A program made the translations under genes and the position numbers. The notes below the pieces were generated by a model that ran no database searches, had not been told where the DNA came from, and was given only the letters and a program-made list of their open reading frames with translations. 64,000 nt of DNA from Arsenophonus sp031446105. Lineage in GTDB: Bacteria > Pseudomonadota > Gammaproteobacteria > Enterobacterales > Enterobacteriaceae. The DNA lies in the NCBI GenBank assembly GCA_031446105.1, contig CP132907.1, positions 124,001 to 188,000 on the forward strand, read 5' to 3'. How positions within the stretch are numbered: the first letter of the stretch is position 1; the number at the start of each line of letters is the position of its first letter. This document shows positions 9,929 to 18,794 of this stretch, in pieces.

Positions 9929-11224
9929 ATGTTAGATCCAATTTTACTTCGTAAAGATTTAGATATGATTGCTAAAAAATTAGCTCGTAGAGGATTTATT
10001 TTTGATGTAAATAAATTACGGAAATTAGAAGAAAATCGAAAAAAAATTCAAGTTATAAAAGAAAATTTACAAGCAGAAAAAAATTATCATTCTAAAAAAA
10101 TTGCTATAGAAAAAATAAAATATAAAAATATTCCCAATATATCCAAAGAAATTAAAATTTTAAATAAAAAAATAGACCTTATTAAAAATAAGTTAACTGA
10201 ATTACAAAAAAACATTTTTGATATTATTTTAAGTTTACCGAATTTACCAGATGATAGTGTACCAGAAGGTAAAAACGAAATAAATAATGTTGAAATCAGT
10301 CGCTGGGGCACGTTTAAAAAATATGCTTTTTCTATTAAAGATCATGTGAAATTAGGTGAATTAATAGATGGTTTAGATTTTTCTTTAGGAGTTAAAATTA
10401 CAGGTTCTCGTTTTGTAGTTATGAAGGGAAAAATAGCACGTTTACATCGAGCTTTATCACAATTTATGCTAGATTTACATACAGAACAGCATGGTTATAC
10501 GGAAACTTATGTTCCTTATCTTGTAAATAAGAATACACTGTATGGAACTGGTCAATTGCCTAAATTTGGCAAAGATCTTTTTCATGTTAAACTTTTAAAG
10601 GAACAATTATCGAATCAAGAATATACTTTAATACCGACAGCTGAAGTACCTTTGACTAATTTAGTTAGAGATAAAATTTTAAAAGCAGAAATTTTACCTA
10701 TTCGTTTAACAGCGCATACACCTTGTTTTCGCTTTGAAGCTGGTTCTTACGGACGTGATACTCGCGGGTTAATTCGTATGCATCAATTTGATAAAGTAGA
10801 ATTGGTACAAATAGTAGAACCAGAAAAATCGATGGAAGCATTGGAAGAATTAACTGGTCATGCAGAAAAAGTATTACAGCTTTTAAAATTACCTTATCGT
10901 AAAATTATTTTATGTGCTGGAGATATGGGATTTTCTTCTTGTAAAACTTATGATTTGGAAGTATGGTTACCTTCACAAAATACTTATAGAGAAATTTCTT
11001 CTTGTTCTAATACATTGGATTTTCAAGCACGTCGTATGAAAGCACGTTTTTGTCATCATAAAGATCATAAAAAAAAACAGTTCGTGCATACATTAAATGG
11101 TTCTGCCTTGGCTGTTGGTCGTACATTAGTTGCTGTGATGGAAAATTATCAGACGAATGATGGTCGAATTGAAATCCCAAAAGTATTGCGTCCATATGTT
11201 AATGGATTAGAGTATATTGATTAA
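9929..11224 (+). CDS. serS: Seryl-tRNA synthetase
   Basis: Class II aminoacyl-tRNA synthetase that charges tRNA-Ser and tRNA-Sec. From the ATG at 9929 the protein begins MLDPILLRKDLD and is about 431 residues (E. coli 430). A TTG seven codons earlier (9908) extends the frame but adds no homology. GGGAT lies a few bases before the ATG. The N-terminal arm that grips the tRNA long variable loop is a coiled coil, here very Lys/Asn-rich (about 30-100). Class II motif 2 is present in CFRFEAGSYGRDTRGLIR, with Phe where E. coli has Ser. Motif 3 is in GSALAVGRTLVAVMENY. Its substrate tRNA-Ser(GCU) is encoded at 26711. Confidence 0.96.
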   Translation: MLDPILLRKDLDMIAKKLARRGFIFDVNKLRKLEENRKKIQVIKENLQAEKNYHSKKIAIEKIKYKNIPNISKEIKILNKKIDLIKNKLTELQKNIFDIILSLPNLPDDSVPEGKNEINNVEISRWGTFKKYAFSIKDHVKLGELIDGLDFSLGVKITGSRFVVMKGKIARLHRALSQFMLDLHTEQHGYTETYVPYLVNKNTLYGTGQLPKFGKDLFHVKLLKEQLSNQEYTLIPTAEVPLTNLVRDKILKAEILPIRLTAHTPCFRFEAGSYGRDTRGLIRMHQFDKVELVQIVEPEKSMEALEELTGHAEKVLQLLKLPYRKIILCAGDMGFSSCKTYDLEVWLPSQNTYREISSCSNTLDFQARRMKARFCHHKDHKKKQFVHTLNGSALAVGRTLVAVMENYQTNDGRIEIPKVLRPYVNGLEYID

Positions 11225-11238
11225 TATATTTTTTTTAT

Positions 11239-11286
11239 AAAAATTTATTTTTTATTAAAATTATCAATCATTAAGAATAAATTTTT
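11239..11286. terminator. Possible bidirectional terminator between serS and trmB
   Basis: Arms 11239-11249 and 11276-11286 pair perfectly over 11 bases around a 26-base loop, between two convergent genes. The stem is A/T only, so chance is possible. Confidence 0.3.
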
Positions 11287-11365
11287 AGTTTTTAAAAAAT
11301 AATGTTCTAGAGATTTTATTATTAAATAATTAATATTATGTTTTTTTAAATTATTTTGAGATATT

Positions 11366-12100
11366 TTAATTTTTTATTTTTTTAAACATAATATCAAAGA
11401 TAGTATTTCCTAACTTTTGTCCACGTTTTTCAAATTTAGTTAAAGGTCTTGAATTTGGTCTTTTTATATAATTACCTGTTTTCGATAAATTTTTATAACC
11501 ATGAATTTCAGTAATAGTTTTTAAGATATGTTCTGCATATAATAGACAGTCTGTTGTTATATGTAACACCCCTCCTATTTTTAATTTATTTAATATAAGT
11601 TGAGAAAAATTTTTTTGTATAATTCTGCGTTTTTGATGTTTTTTTTTTGGCCATGGATCAGGAAAAAAAAGTTGTACCATATTTAATGTATTGTTTTCTA
11701 ACATTTGTTCTAATACTTCTACTGCATCATGATATATAATACGTAAATTAGTAAGTTTCATTTCTGTAGCTGCTATTAAACAAGCCCCAATACCTGGTTT
11801 ATATACTTCTATGCCTAAGAAGTTTTTATTTAAATTTTTTTTTGCCATTTTTACTAATTCAGTACCCATTCCAAATCCGATATTCACAATTATTGGAGCA
11901 TGATTTTCAAATATTTTAGAAAATACTATGGGTTGTGAAAAAAAATTTAGTCCAATTTTAGGCCATAAAATTTTTAATGCGTTTTTTTGATGAATAGTCA
12001 ATCTGCTTTGACGACGAACAAAACTACATATTCTATGTTTGATTTTTTTTTCTGTGTTAATTTTTTCGATAAAAATATTTTTTATCATGTTTTTTTTCAA
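11366..12100 (-). CDS. trmB: tRNA (guanine-N7-)-methyltransferase
   Basis: SAM-dependent enzyme forming m7G46 in the tRNA variable loop, 244 residues (E. coli 239). The SAM-binding loop is NIGFGMGTELV. The signature LFFPDPWPKKKHQKRR carries the catalytic/tRNA-binding region, and the C-terminal SRPLTKFEKRGQKLG is conserved. The start is uncertain. The frame opens with TTG at 12100 and the first ATG is four codons in, at 12088; neither has a clear ribosome site. It is divergent from mutY, the same arrangement as E. coli yggH-mutY, and convergent with serS. Confidence 0.94.
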   Translation of the reverse strand: MKKNMIKNIFIEKINTEKKIKHRICSFVRRQSRLTIHQKNALKILWPKIGLNFFSQPIVFSKIFENHAPIIVNIGFGMGTELVKMAKKNLNKNFLGIEVYKPGIGACLIAATEMKLTNLRIIYHDAVEVLEQMLENNTLNMVQLFFPDPWPKKKHQKRRIIQKNFSQLILNKLKIGGVLHITTDCLLYAEHILKTITEIHGYKNLSKTGNYIKRPNSRPLTKFEKRGQKLGNTIFDIMFKKIKN

Positions 12101-12335
12101 CTGATGTTTTAGAAAAAAATAATTATTATTATTAATAATATACCAATTATTTCTTATTTTTTATTAATATATAAAAATAGTAATATAAAATATTTATAAT
12201 AATATTTGTTTTTTATAAAAATAATATTATATTATCAATAAATATAATAAAAAAATGTTAATATAAATATTTATATAATCAATATAATATAAATATCAAT
12301 TATGTTTTTTTTGAAAATTAAGGTAAATAATTTAC

Positions 12336-13391
12336 TTGTACATAAATAAATTGCAATTTTCTGATGCTATATTGAAATGGTATCATCGTTTTGGTCGTAA
12401 AACACTTCCCTGGCAAAAAAAATCAATTTATCATGTTTGGTTATCTGAGGTAATGCTTCAACAAACACAAGTTAATACAGTTATTCCATATTTTAAAAAA
12501 TTTATTTATTATTTTCCTAATATTCATGCTTTAGCAAATTCATCTCAAGATGAAATATTATCATTATGGAGTGGTCTTGGTTATTACACTAGAGCGCTTA
12601 ATTTGCATAAAGCAGCAAAAGAAATTCTTAGAAAATACAATGGAAATTTTCCGCATAAATTTGAAGAAGTAATATCACTTCCTGGTATTGGAAGATCTAC
12701 AGCTGGTGCAATTTTATCTTTATCAAAAAATCAAAATTTTCCAATTTTAGATTGCAATGTAAAACGTGTATTAACTAGATATTACGGGATTAAAGGCTGG
12801 CCAAGTAAAAAAAATATTGAAAATAAATTATGGAATATAATTAGTATTTTAACTCCAAAAAATGATAATCAATATTTTAATCAAGGGATGATGGATTTAG
12901 GTTCTATGGTTTGTATTCGAAATAAACCTAAATGTTTTATTTGTCCTGTTAAGAAAGGTTGTTATGCCTTTAAGAATAATTGCTGGAAAAATATTCCATC
13001 TAAAAAAATAAAAAAAAATATTTCTAAAAAAAATATTTGGTTTTTGATTTTACAATATAAAAATTGTTTTTGGTTAGAAAAAAGATCCTATTCTGGTATT
13101 TGGAAAGGTTTATTTATTTTTCCAGAATTTGAATCATTTGATAAATTAAATCTTTGGATTAATACATCACGTTTTCAATATCAGAAAATAAAAGAATTAA
13201 TGTCTTTTAGTCATAATCTTACACATTTACATTTCAATATTAAACCAATATTAATTACTATTAATCAATTGCCATCTTCTTTTTATATAATTGAAAGAGA
13301 TATGAAAGGATTGTGGTATAATTCTCAAAAAAATCTTAAGATTGGATTATCTTCTCCTGTTAAAAGATTATTAGAGCAATTAAATGCTTAA
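12336..13391 (+). CDS. mutY: Adenine DNA glycosylase
   Basis: Base-excision repair enzyme removing A mispaired with 8-oxoG, 351 residues (E. coli 350). The catalytic Glu38 is in SEVMLQQTQV. The helix-hairpin-helix LPGIGRSTAGAIL is at about 115-127, followed by catalytic Asp139 in ILDCNVKRVL. The 4Fe-4S ligands are complete with C-X6-C-X2-C-X5-C spacing at Cys193, Cys200, Cys203 and Cys209. A NUDIX-like C-terminal domain follows, with SFSHNLTHLHF. There is no ATG near the start, and an in-frame TAA at 12324 limits extension. TTG at 12336 (AAGG at 12320) or TTG at 12351 must be used. It heads the mutY-yggX-mltC group, as in E. coli. Confidence 0.95.
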   Translation: MYINKLQFSDAILKWYHRFGRKTLPWQKKSIYHVWLSEVMLQQTQVNTVIPYFKKFIYYFPNIHALANSSQDEILSLWSGLGYYTRALNLHKAAKEILRKYNGNFPHKFEEVISLPGIGRSTAGAILSLSKNQNFPILDCNVKRVLTRYYGIKGWPSKKNIENKLWNIISILTPKNDNQYFNQGMMDLGSMVCIRNKPKCFICPVKKGCYAFKNNCWKNIPSKKIKKNISKKNIWFLILQYKNCFWLEKRSYSGIWKGLFIFPEFESFDKLNLWINTSRFQYQKIKELMSFSHNLTHLHFNIKPILITINQLPSSFYIIERDMKGLWYNSQKNLKIGLSSPVKRLLEQLNA

Positions 13392-13415
13392 TTTTTTACT
13401 TTTATGGAAAATTTT

Positions 13416-13655
13416 ATGAATAGAACTATTTTTTGTACTTTTTTAAAACGTGAAGCTGAAGGTTTAGATTTTCAGTGTTATCCAGGTAAATTAGGTAAAA
13501 AAATTTTTAATGAAATATCTAAAGAAGCATGGAAAGAATGGATGAATAAACAAACTATATTTATTAATGAAAAAAAACTTAATACAATGAAAATTGAAGA
13601 TAGAAAGTTTTTAGAAAAAGAGATGATTAATTTTTTTTTTCAAGAAAATATTTAA
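13416..13655 (+). CDS. yggX: YggX, Fe(II)-trafficking/oxidative-damage protein
   Basis: Small cytosolic protein that helps protect Fe-S clusters against oxidation; here 79 residues (E. coli 91). It begins NRTIFCTFLKREAEGLDF after the Met and keeps the conserved NEISKEAWKEWMNKQT and INEKKLN. The start is taken at ATG 13416. A Met four codons upstream (13404) is also open, but GGAA inside that extension sits correctly as the ribosome site for 13416. The C-terminal tail is about 12 residues shorter than in E. coli. It lies 24 bases after mutY, whose product is itself an Fe-S enzyme, so co-expression is sensible. Confidence 0.94.
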   Translation: MNRTIFCTFLKREAEGLDFQCYPGKLGKKIFNEISKEAWKEWMNKQTIFINEKKLNTMKIEDRKFLEKEMINFFFQENI

Positions 13656-13711
13656 ATCATAAAAATAAATTTCTAATTCTATTTTTTATTAGTAATTAAA
13701 GTATCATAATT

Positions 13712-14848
13712 TTGATAAAATTTTATGTATTAAATTATGAAATAAAGATCAAATTGATTAAAATTATAAATAATATAAAAAAAATAATATTTCTTTTTGT
13801 AGTTATTCAAGGAATAACCGCTTGTACTTCAAAAAAAAAATTTTTTTTACCAAATACTGAAAGTATTAAAAATACTCACGGATTAGATATTTTAGCAAAG
13901 CAACTGATGTATAATATTCCCGATATTTGGGGAGTAGACAACCTTTTAATTGTTGAATCAAAAAATTATGTTGAATATTTTGATCAAAATCAAACCCGTG
14001 CTCATATTAATTTTGATACTGGAAATATAACATTTGAAACTATTTTTAGTGAACCTCATAAATTTTTAAAAAAAACTTTTTTTTCTAATTTATCGATTAA
14101 TAATAAATTAAAATTTATTAAAACTTATTATAAAGAACAATTCGCTAAAAAATATTATTTATCTTCACAAATTTTTAATGATATATATAAAGATACTAAA
14201 TTAGTTTGTAAAATAAAAAAAAATACTAATTATTTACCACAATATAAATTAAAAAATTTTCGATCAAAATCAAAAAATATTTGTTCAATTACAATTAAGC
14301 TAATACCAAATAATTTTGATGATAGGGTTCAAAAATATTTACCTTATGTTCGAAAAGCAGCAAAAAAATATGGTATTGATGTATCTCTTATTTTATCTAT
14401 TATACAGATAGAATCTGGTTTTGATCCTTATGCTAAAAGTTATTCTGATGCATTAGGTTTAATGCAAATAATGCAAAAAAGTGCAGGTCGAGATGTCTTT
14501 CGTTTACAAGGAAAAAATGGTATACCAAATAAAAATGATTTATTGAATCCTGCTTATAATATTGATTTAGGAACTGCTTATTTGGCATTATTACAAAATA
14601 TATATTTATCAAAAATTACTAATATTACTTCACGTCGTTATGCACTTATTGTTGCTTATAATGGAGGAATTGGTAATTTATTAAAAGTATTTCATAATAA
14701 CAAAAAGCAAGCATTTAAGATTATTAATCAAATGCAACCGAAAGATGTTTATTATATGTTAGTAACGAAACATCCGCTTATTCAAGCACGTCATTATTTA
14801 ATAAAAATAAATAATATTCAAAAAAATATCTTAAGAAGCATAAATTAA
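13712..14848 (+). CDS. mltC: Membrane-bound lytic murein transglycosylase C
   Basis: Outer-membrane lipoprotein that cleaves peptidoglycan glycan strands to 1,6-anhydro ends. The SLT domain is in the C-terminal half. The catalytic Glu234 is in IIQIESGFDPYAKS, followed by DALGLMQIM and AYNGGIGN. A lipobox ITAC puts the lipidated cysteine at residue 38 of the longest frame. No ATG is available in frame. The frame opens with TTG at 13712, but TTG at 13754 would give a more usual 24-residue lipoprotein signal and may be the true start; ribosome sites for both are weak. Total length of 378 against 359 in E. coli is explained by the longer N terminus. Confidence 0.92.
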   Translation: MIKFYVLNYEIKIKLIKIINNIKKIIFLFVVIQGITACTSKKKFFLPNTESIKNTHGLDILAKQLMYNIPDIWGVDNLLIVESKNYVEYFDQNQTRAHINFDTGNITFETIFSEPHKFLKKTFFSNLSINNKLKFIKTYYKEQFAKKYYLSSQIFNDIYKDTKLVCKIKKNTNYLPQYKLKNFRSKSKNICSITIKLIPNNFDDRVQKYLPYVRKAAKKYGIDVSLILSIIQIESGFDPYAKSYSDALGLMQIMQKSAGRDVFRLQGKNGIPNKNDLLNPAYNIDLGTAYLALLQNIYLSKITNITSRRYALIVAYNGGIGNLLKVFHNNKKQAFKIINQMQPKDVYYMLVTKHPLIQARHYLIKINNIQKNILRSIN

Positions 14849-14981
14849 ATATTTATTTAGCTTAATAACTTCATAAAAAAAATGAAAGAATTTTTTTAAA
14901 TATTTTATATTTTTTATTTCTGAAAATTATTTAATAAATTTAATTGACGAATATATTATAATCATGTTTAATATAAAAATT

Positions 14982-15054
<73 letters not shown>

Positions 15055-15651
15055 CACAATTTTATAATTTTGTTTTTTAAAAAAACATAAAATAAGATAT
15101 ATAAAAATAATTTGAAAATAATATCGTATCATTTGTAATAATTTAAAAAAAATTAATGATAAATATTAAATTTTTTAAAAAATAATTTAATATTATACAA
15201 TATTTTTTTGTATATATATAAAGATTAAAATAATAACTATCAGATTATTAATAAAATAAAAAAATAAAGTTTTATAATTTTTTGTTATTTAGTTTTTATA
15301 AATTAAAATATGTTTTTTTTAATATAAATTTTTTAAAAAAATATTGCATATTGTTAATAAATTAAATTTATAATGATTTTATAGTATTAAAAAAATCAAT
15401 AATTTTTTTTATTCTCATGTTTTTAAAAATAACGTTATTATATAAATAATTTAATTAAATTTTTTAATTTTGATATTTTTTAGAAATACAATCTTTTATT
15501 TTTTTATATAAATATTTTTATAATTAAAAAATATTATTTATTTTTTTTATAAAGTAAATAATTATTTTAACTAATGTTTTATCAATTAATAATATTTTAT
15601 AATTATTGATATTAGAAATATCAATATTTTTTTGATAAAAAAATGACCATT
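15055..15651. other. Spacer tRNA-Phe to yggT, no gene
   Basis: About 600 A/T-rich bases lie between convergent units. An AT hairpin (arms 15162-15172 and 15184-15194, perfect over 11 bases) might end the tRNA transcript. Nothing else was recognised. Confidence 0.45.
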
Positions 15652-16236
15652 TTACATTAAATAACCAACAGAATAAAGTATTTTTGTAAGTTTTTCATCA
15701 ATAAATAGCAAAATATCTAAACGTAAATAATTTAAAGCTATTAAAATTAACATAATTATCATTGATGAAAAATCTAATCCATTAAGAGGAGGAATAATTT
15801 GACGAATAGGAGTAATTAAAGGTTCTGTTAATTCAATAAGCATATAATCAATAGGATGACGATCTTGGTTAATCCAGCTAAGAAGAGATCTAATTAATAT
15901 TAACCAAAAAATTAATTTTCCGATATAATTTAATAATTGCATGATACTGATAGGTATCATGGTAATGCTGATTAAATTAAGAGAGTTAGTTACCCACATG
16001 ATAAAAATAATATTAATTAATGTAATAATATAAGCTATTAATAAACTTGGTGTATCAATGAAACTTGAAGGAATTAAATGACGTATTTGACCTATAATTG
16101 GTTGAGTGCTTTTAATTACAAATTGTACAAATGGATTATAAACATCAGATTTTACTAATTGCATCCAGATTCTTAGAATTAATATAATAATATATAGTTG
16201 AATAATTGTTGGTATAATAAAACTTAAAAATTGCAT
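15652..16236 (-). CDS. yggT: YggT-family integral membrane protein
   Basis: Inner-membrane protein of 194 residues (E. coli 188) made of two tandem YGGT repeats. Each repeat has a hydrophobic span followed by a conserved PxxxxIRxxIP-type segment: QPIIGQIRHLIP at about 45-56 and EPLITPIRQIIPP at about 137-149. At least four membrane spans are predicted. A ribosome site AGGAT precedes the ATG at 16236. The function is not established; it is often next to yggS, as here, and has been linked to membrane or division processes in other bacteria. In this window a 620-base spacer separates it from yggS. Confidence 0.9.
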   Translation of the reverse strand: MQFLSFIIPTIIQLYIIILILRIWMQLVKSDVYNPFVQFVIKSTQPIIGQIRHLIPSSFIDTPSLLIAYIITLINIIFIMWVTNSLNLISITMIPISIMQLLNYIGKLIFWLILIRSLLSWINQDRHPIDYMLIELTEPLITPIRQIIPPLNGLDFSSMIIMLILIALNYLRLDILLFIDEKLTKILYSVGYLM

Positions 16237-16858
16237 TTTTGATTATCCTGTGATCAAAAAAAATTATTTTTTTTAATTTCTAGACGTAAATGTTTTACTC
16301 TATATTTTAGTAATTGATATTTTTTATAAAATTATTTAAAAGTTTTGATTTATTTTTAAAGAATTTACTTTTATTTGATAACTATATATTATTTTTTAAA
16401 TATTTTTTACAAAGTTTTTACGATAGATTATGAATATAAATTAATATTGTGCTAATTGGTATTTTTTATAAATATTAGATTTATTTAAAATTTATTATTT
16501 TTAAATAATTTTTTAATAAAAAAAACTTATAAAAATAATATTTAAAAAAATAGAATTAAATTTTTATAATTATATGTATCTTAAAATAGATATTTTAAAT
16601 AATTTGTATTCTTTAATATTTTTTTAATAAAATGATTTTTAATTATTTTTTATAAGTTAAATAGTATTTAATGGTTAATAATTTTTTATTAAACAATTTT
16701 TACATATATCACATTTTATTAAAATATTATAATATTTGTTTTAAAAATTTTATAAAATATTTTTTTAATAATAAAAATCTATCTACAATAACAATTATTA
16801 TGTTTATTAAAATTACTGTAGATTGCAAATAATTTTTGTTTTTTATTAAATTTAAAGT
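16237..16858. other. Spacer between yggS and yggT, no gene
   Basis: In E. coli yggS and yggT are nearly adjacent. Here 620 A/T-rich bases separate them. No coding remnant or clear signal was found, so this looks like expanded neutral spacer. Confidence 0.4.
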
Positions 16859-17545
16859 TTATTGATTACTAAAAATAGCTTTACCAATTCTCAATAATGT
16901 TGAACCAAAAGCAATGGCAATATCAAAATCATTTGTCATACCTATTGAAAGTGTATCAATGCTCGGATATCTATTTTTTATTTCTTGAAATATTTTTTCT
17001 ATAGTATCAAAAAGTGATACTTGCTGAATAAGTGTTTTATTAGACGAGAAAATTGCCATTAAACCACGTAATTTTAACTTTTCTAATAACAAGATTTTAT
17101 TGATTAATTTATTTATAGTATGTGGAAAAATACCTGATTTATTCATTTCATTAGTAATGTTTACTTGTATAAGTACATTTAATGGTTCTTTACTAGATGG
17201 ACGTTGTTTATTTAAACGTTCAGCTATTTCAAATTTATTAATAGTATGACACCAATCAAAATATTGTGCTACTAATTTAGTTTTATTGGACTGCAAAGTT
17301 CCTATAAAATGCCATTTTAAATTATGTTGATTTTTATTAAAATAAAGAATTTTTTTAATTCCTTCTTGCACATAATTTTCACCAAATTGATATTGACCTG
17401 CATAAATAGCATTTTGAATATCATAACATGATTTATTTTTAGTAACAGCTATTAATTGAATGTCTTCTGGAAGACGATTATATTTTTTAGCTGTGCTGAT
17501 AATTTTTTGTTTTATATTAATTATATTTTTTTGAATTATATTCAT
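16859..17545 (-). CDS. yggS: YggS, pyridoxal-phosphate homeostasis protein
   Basis: PLP-binding protein of the COG0325/PLPBP family, 228 residues (E. coli 234), a single TIM-barrel domain like the N-terminal half of alanine racemase. The PLP lysine is Lys36 in LIAVTKNK. Conserved barrel motifs follow: AGQYQFGENYVQEG (about 49-62), WHFIGTLQSNK (about 79-89) and SIGMTNDFDIAI (about 201-212). It has no known catalytic activity and is thought to buffer free PLP. The start ATG at 17545 has no clear ribosome site. It runs on the same strand as ruvX-yqgE-gshB, and yggR (pilT-like), which separates them in E. coli, is missing. Confidence 0.95.
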   Translation of the reverse strand: MNIIQKNIINIKQKIISTAKKYNRLPEDIQLIAVTKNKSCYDIQNAIYAGQYQFGENYVQEGIKKILYFNKNQHNLKWHFIGTLQSNKTKLVAQYFDWCHTINKFEIAERLNKQRPSSKEPLNVLIQVNITNEMNKSGIFPHTINKLINKILLLEKLKLRGLMAIFSSNKTLIQQVSLFDTIEKIFQEIKNRYPSIDTLSIGMTNDFDIAIAFGSTLLRIGKAIFSNQ

Positions 17546-17619
17546 ATTTATTTTTTATTCTAATAAAAAAATAAAGCAATTTTTTAATGATATTTTAATA
17601 AAATTTTATTTATAGGATA

Positions 17620-18066
17620 TTATTTTACATTTAATGATTTTTTGATTAACGACTTTTCTAACCAATTTTCTAAAATAATAACAGCAGAAAGAGCATTAAT
17701 TTTATTTTTATTTAATGCCTGGTAACCACCAATATTGAAAAGGTAAGCACGAGCTTCTTTTGTTGTTAATCGTTCATCATATAATATGACTTGAATATTA
17801 AAACGTAGGTGTAAAATTTTAGCAAATTTTCGTGCTTGTTTACTTATTGTCTGTTCTGTTCCATCCATATTTAGAGGAAGTCCAACAATAGCAATTTTTG
17901 GATTCCATTCTTGTAGTATTTTTTGTATATCTGACCAATTTGGATTCCCGTTTTTTGTTGTTAATACAGTTAGAGGATGTGCGATTGCGATTATTTCTTG
18001 CCCAATAGCAATACCGATATTAATTGTACCAAAATCAAAAGCGATAATTGTTTGATTATTATTCAT
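17620..18066 (-). CDS. ruvX: RuvX/YqgF, putative pre-16S rRNA nuclease, active-site variant
   Basis: RNase-H/RuvC-fold protein implicated in 5' maturation of 16S rRNA, 148 residues (E. coli 138). The first acidic motif is intact, with Asp11 in IAFDFGTINIG, and the second is DERLTT at 98-103. The third acid, Asp in E. coli KVDSASAVIILE, is Asn124 here (codon AAT at 17697-17695) in KINALSAVIILE. GLPLNMDGTEQ is intact. The ATG overlaps the yqgE stop by one base (TAATG), so translation is coupled. The 10-residue Lys-rich C-terminal extension is not in E. coli. Identification is certain; whether it is still catalytic is open. Confidence 0.95.
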   Translation of the reverse strand: MNNNQTIIAFDFGTINIGIAIGQEIIAIAHPLTVLTTKNGNPNWSDIQKILQEWNPKIAIVGLPLNMDGTEQTISKQARKFAKILHLRFNIQVILYDERLTTKEARAYLFNIGGYQALNKNKINALSAVIILENWLEKSLIKKSLNVK

Positions 18067-18629
18067 TATGAGTGGCCTACTTGATTTGAAATATTAGAAA
18101 TATCGATACCAATTAAAGCAGCTGCTTTTTTCCAACGTTCTGAAATTGGAGTATGAAAAATTATATGGCTATTTGCTTTTGTTGTTAACCAATTATTTTC
18201 TATCATTTCTTTTTCAAGCTGTCCTTTTTTCCAGCTCGAATATCCTAAAGCAATAAGTGTTTGTTTTGGTTGTTTTGTTGTACCCAATGTTTGAAGAATA
18301 TCTTTTGAGGTTGTAATCATGATTTCATCAGAAAGTTGTAAAGTAGAATTAAATTTATGATGTGGAGAATGTAAAATAAAACCATGAACTTCTGCAATTG
18401 GACCACCAGAGAAAATTGGTTGTTTTAAATCAGTTATTTGATTGTTTTCCTTTGTTTTAATATTTAAATTTTTTAAGATTTTATTAATTGAAATACATTT
18501 TATTTGTCTATTTATAACTAAACCTATAGTGCCTTTTTCATTATGTTCGCAAATATAAATCACCGATTTTTGAAAATACGGATCTAATAATTTCGGCATT
18601 GCTATAAGAAAGTGATTTTGTAAATTCAT
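18066..18629 (-). CDS. yqgE: YqgE/AlgH-family protein
   Basis: Cytosolic protein of the UPF0301 (AlgH) family, 187 residues, identical in length to E. coli YqgE. Conserved blocks are HFLIAMPKL (about 6-14), VIYICEHNEKGTIGLVINR (about 23-41), PIFSGGPI and ALGYSSWKKGQLEKEM. Its biochemical function is unknown. It forms a tight unit with ruvX through a one-base overlap, an association common in Proteobacteria, and gshB lies upstream on the same strand as in E. coli (gshB-yqgE-yqgF). No strong ribosome site is visible before the ATG at 18629. Confidence 0.95.
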   Translation of the reverse strand: MNLQNHFLIAMPKLLDPYFQKSVIYICEHNEKGTIGLVINRQIKCISINKILKNLNIKTKENNQITDLKQPIFSGGPIAEVHGFILHSPHHKFNSTLQLSDEIMITTSKDILQTLGTTKQPKQTLIALGYSSWKKGQLEKEMIENNWLTTKANSHIIFHTPISERWKKAAALIGIDISNISNQVGHS

Positions 18630-18794
18630 ATTATTAAACTTATTTGACTTAATTTCAGTAATATATGCTTTAATTAAGGATAAAATATAAATAACAATAT
18701 ATAAATTTTATCATAGAATATAATATTATACGATATTTATGTTTTTTAAAATTATAAAATATTTTTAAATTTTTATATTATTTATTTAAAAATA

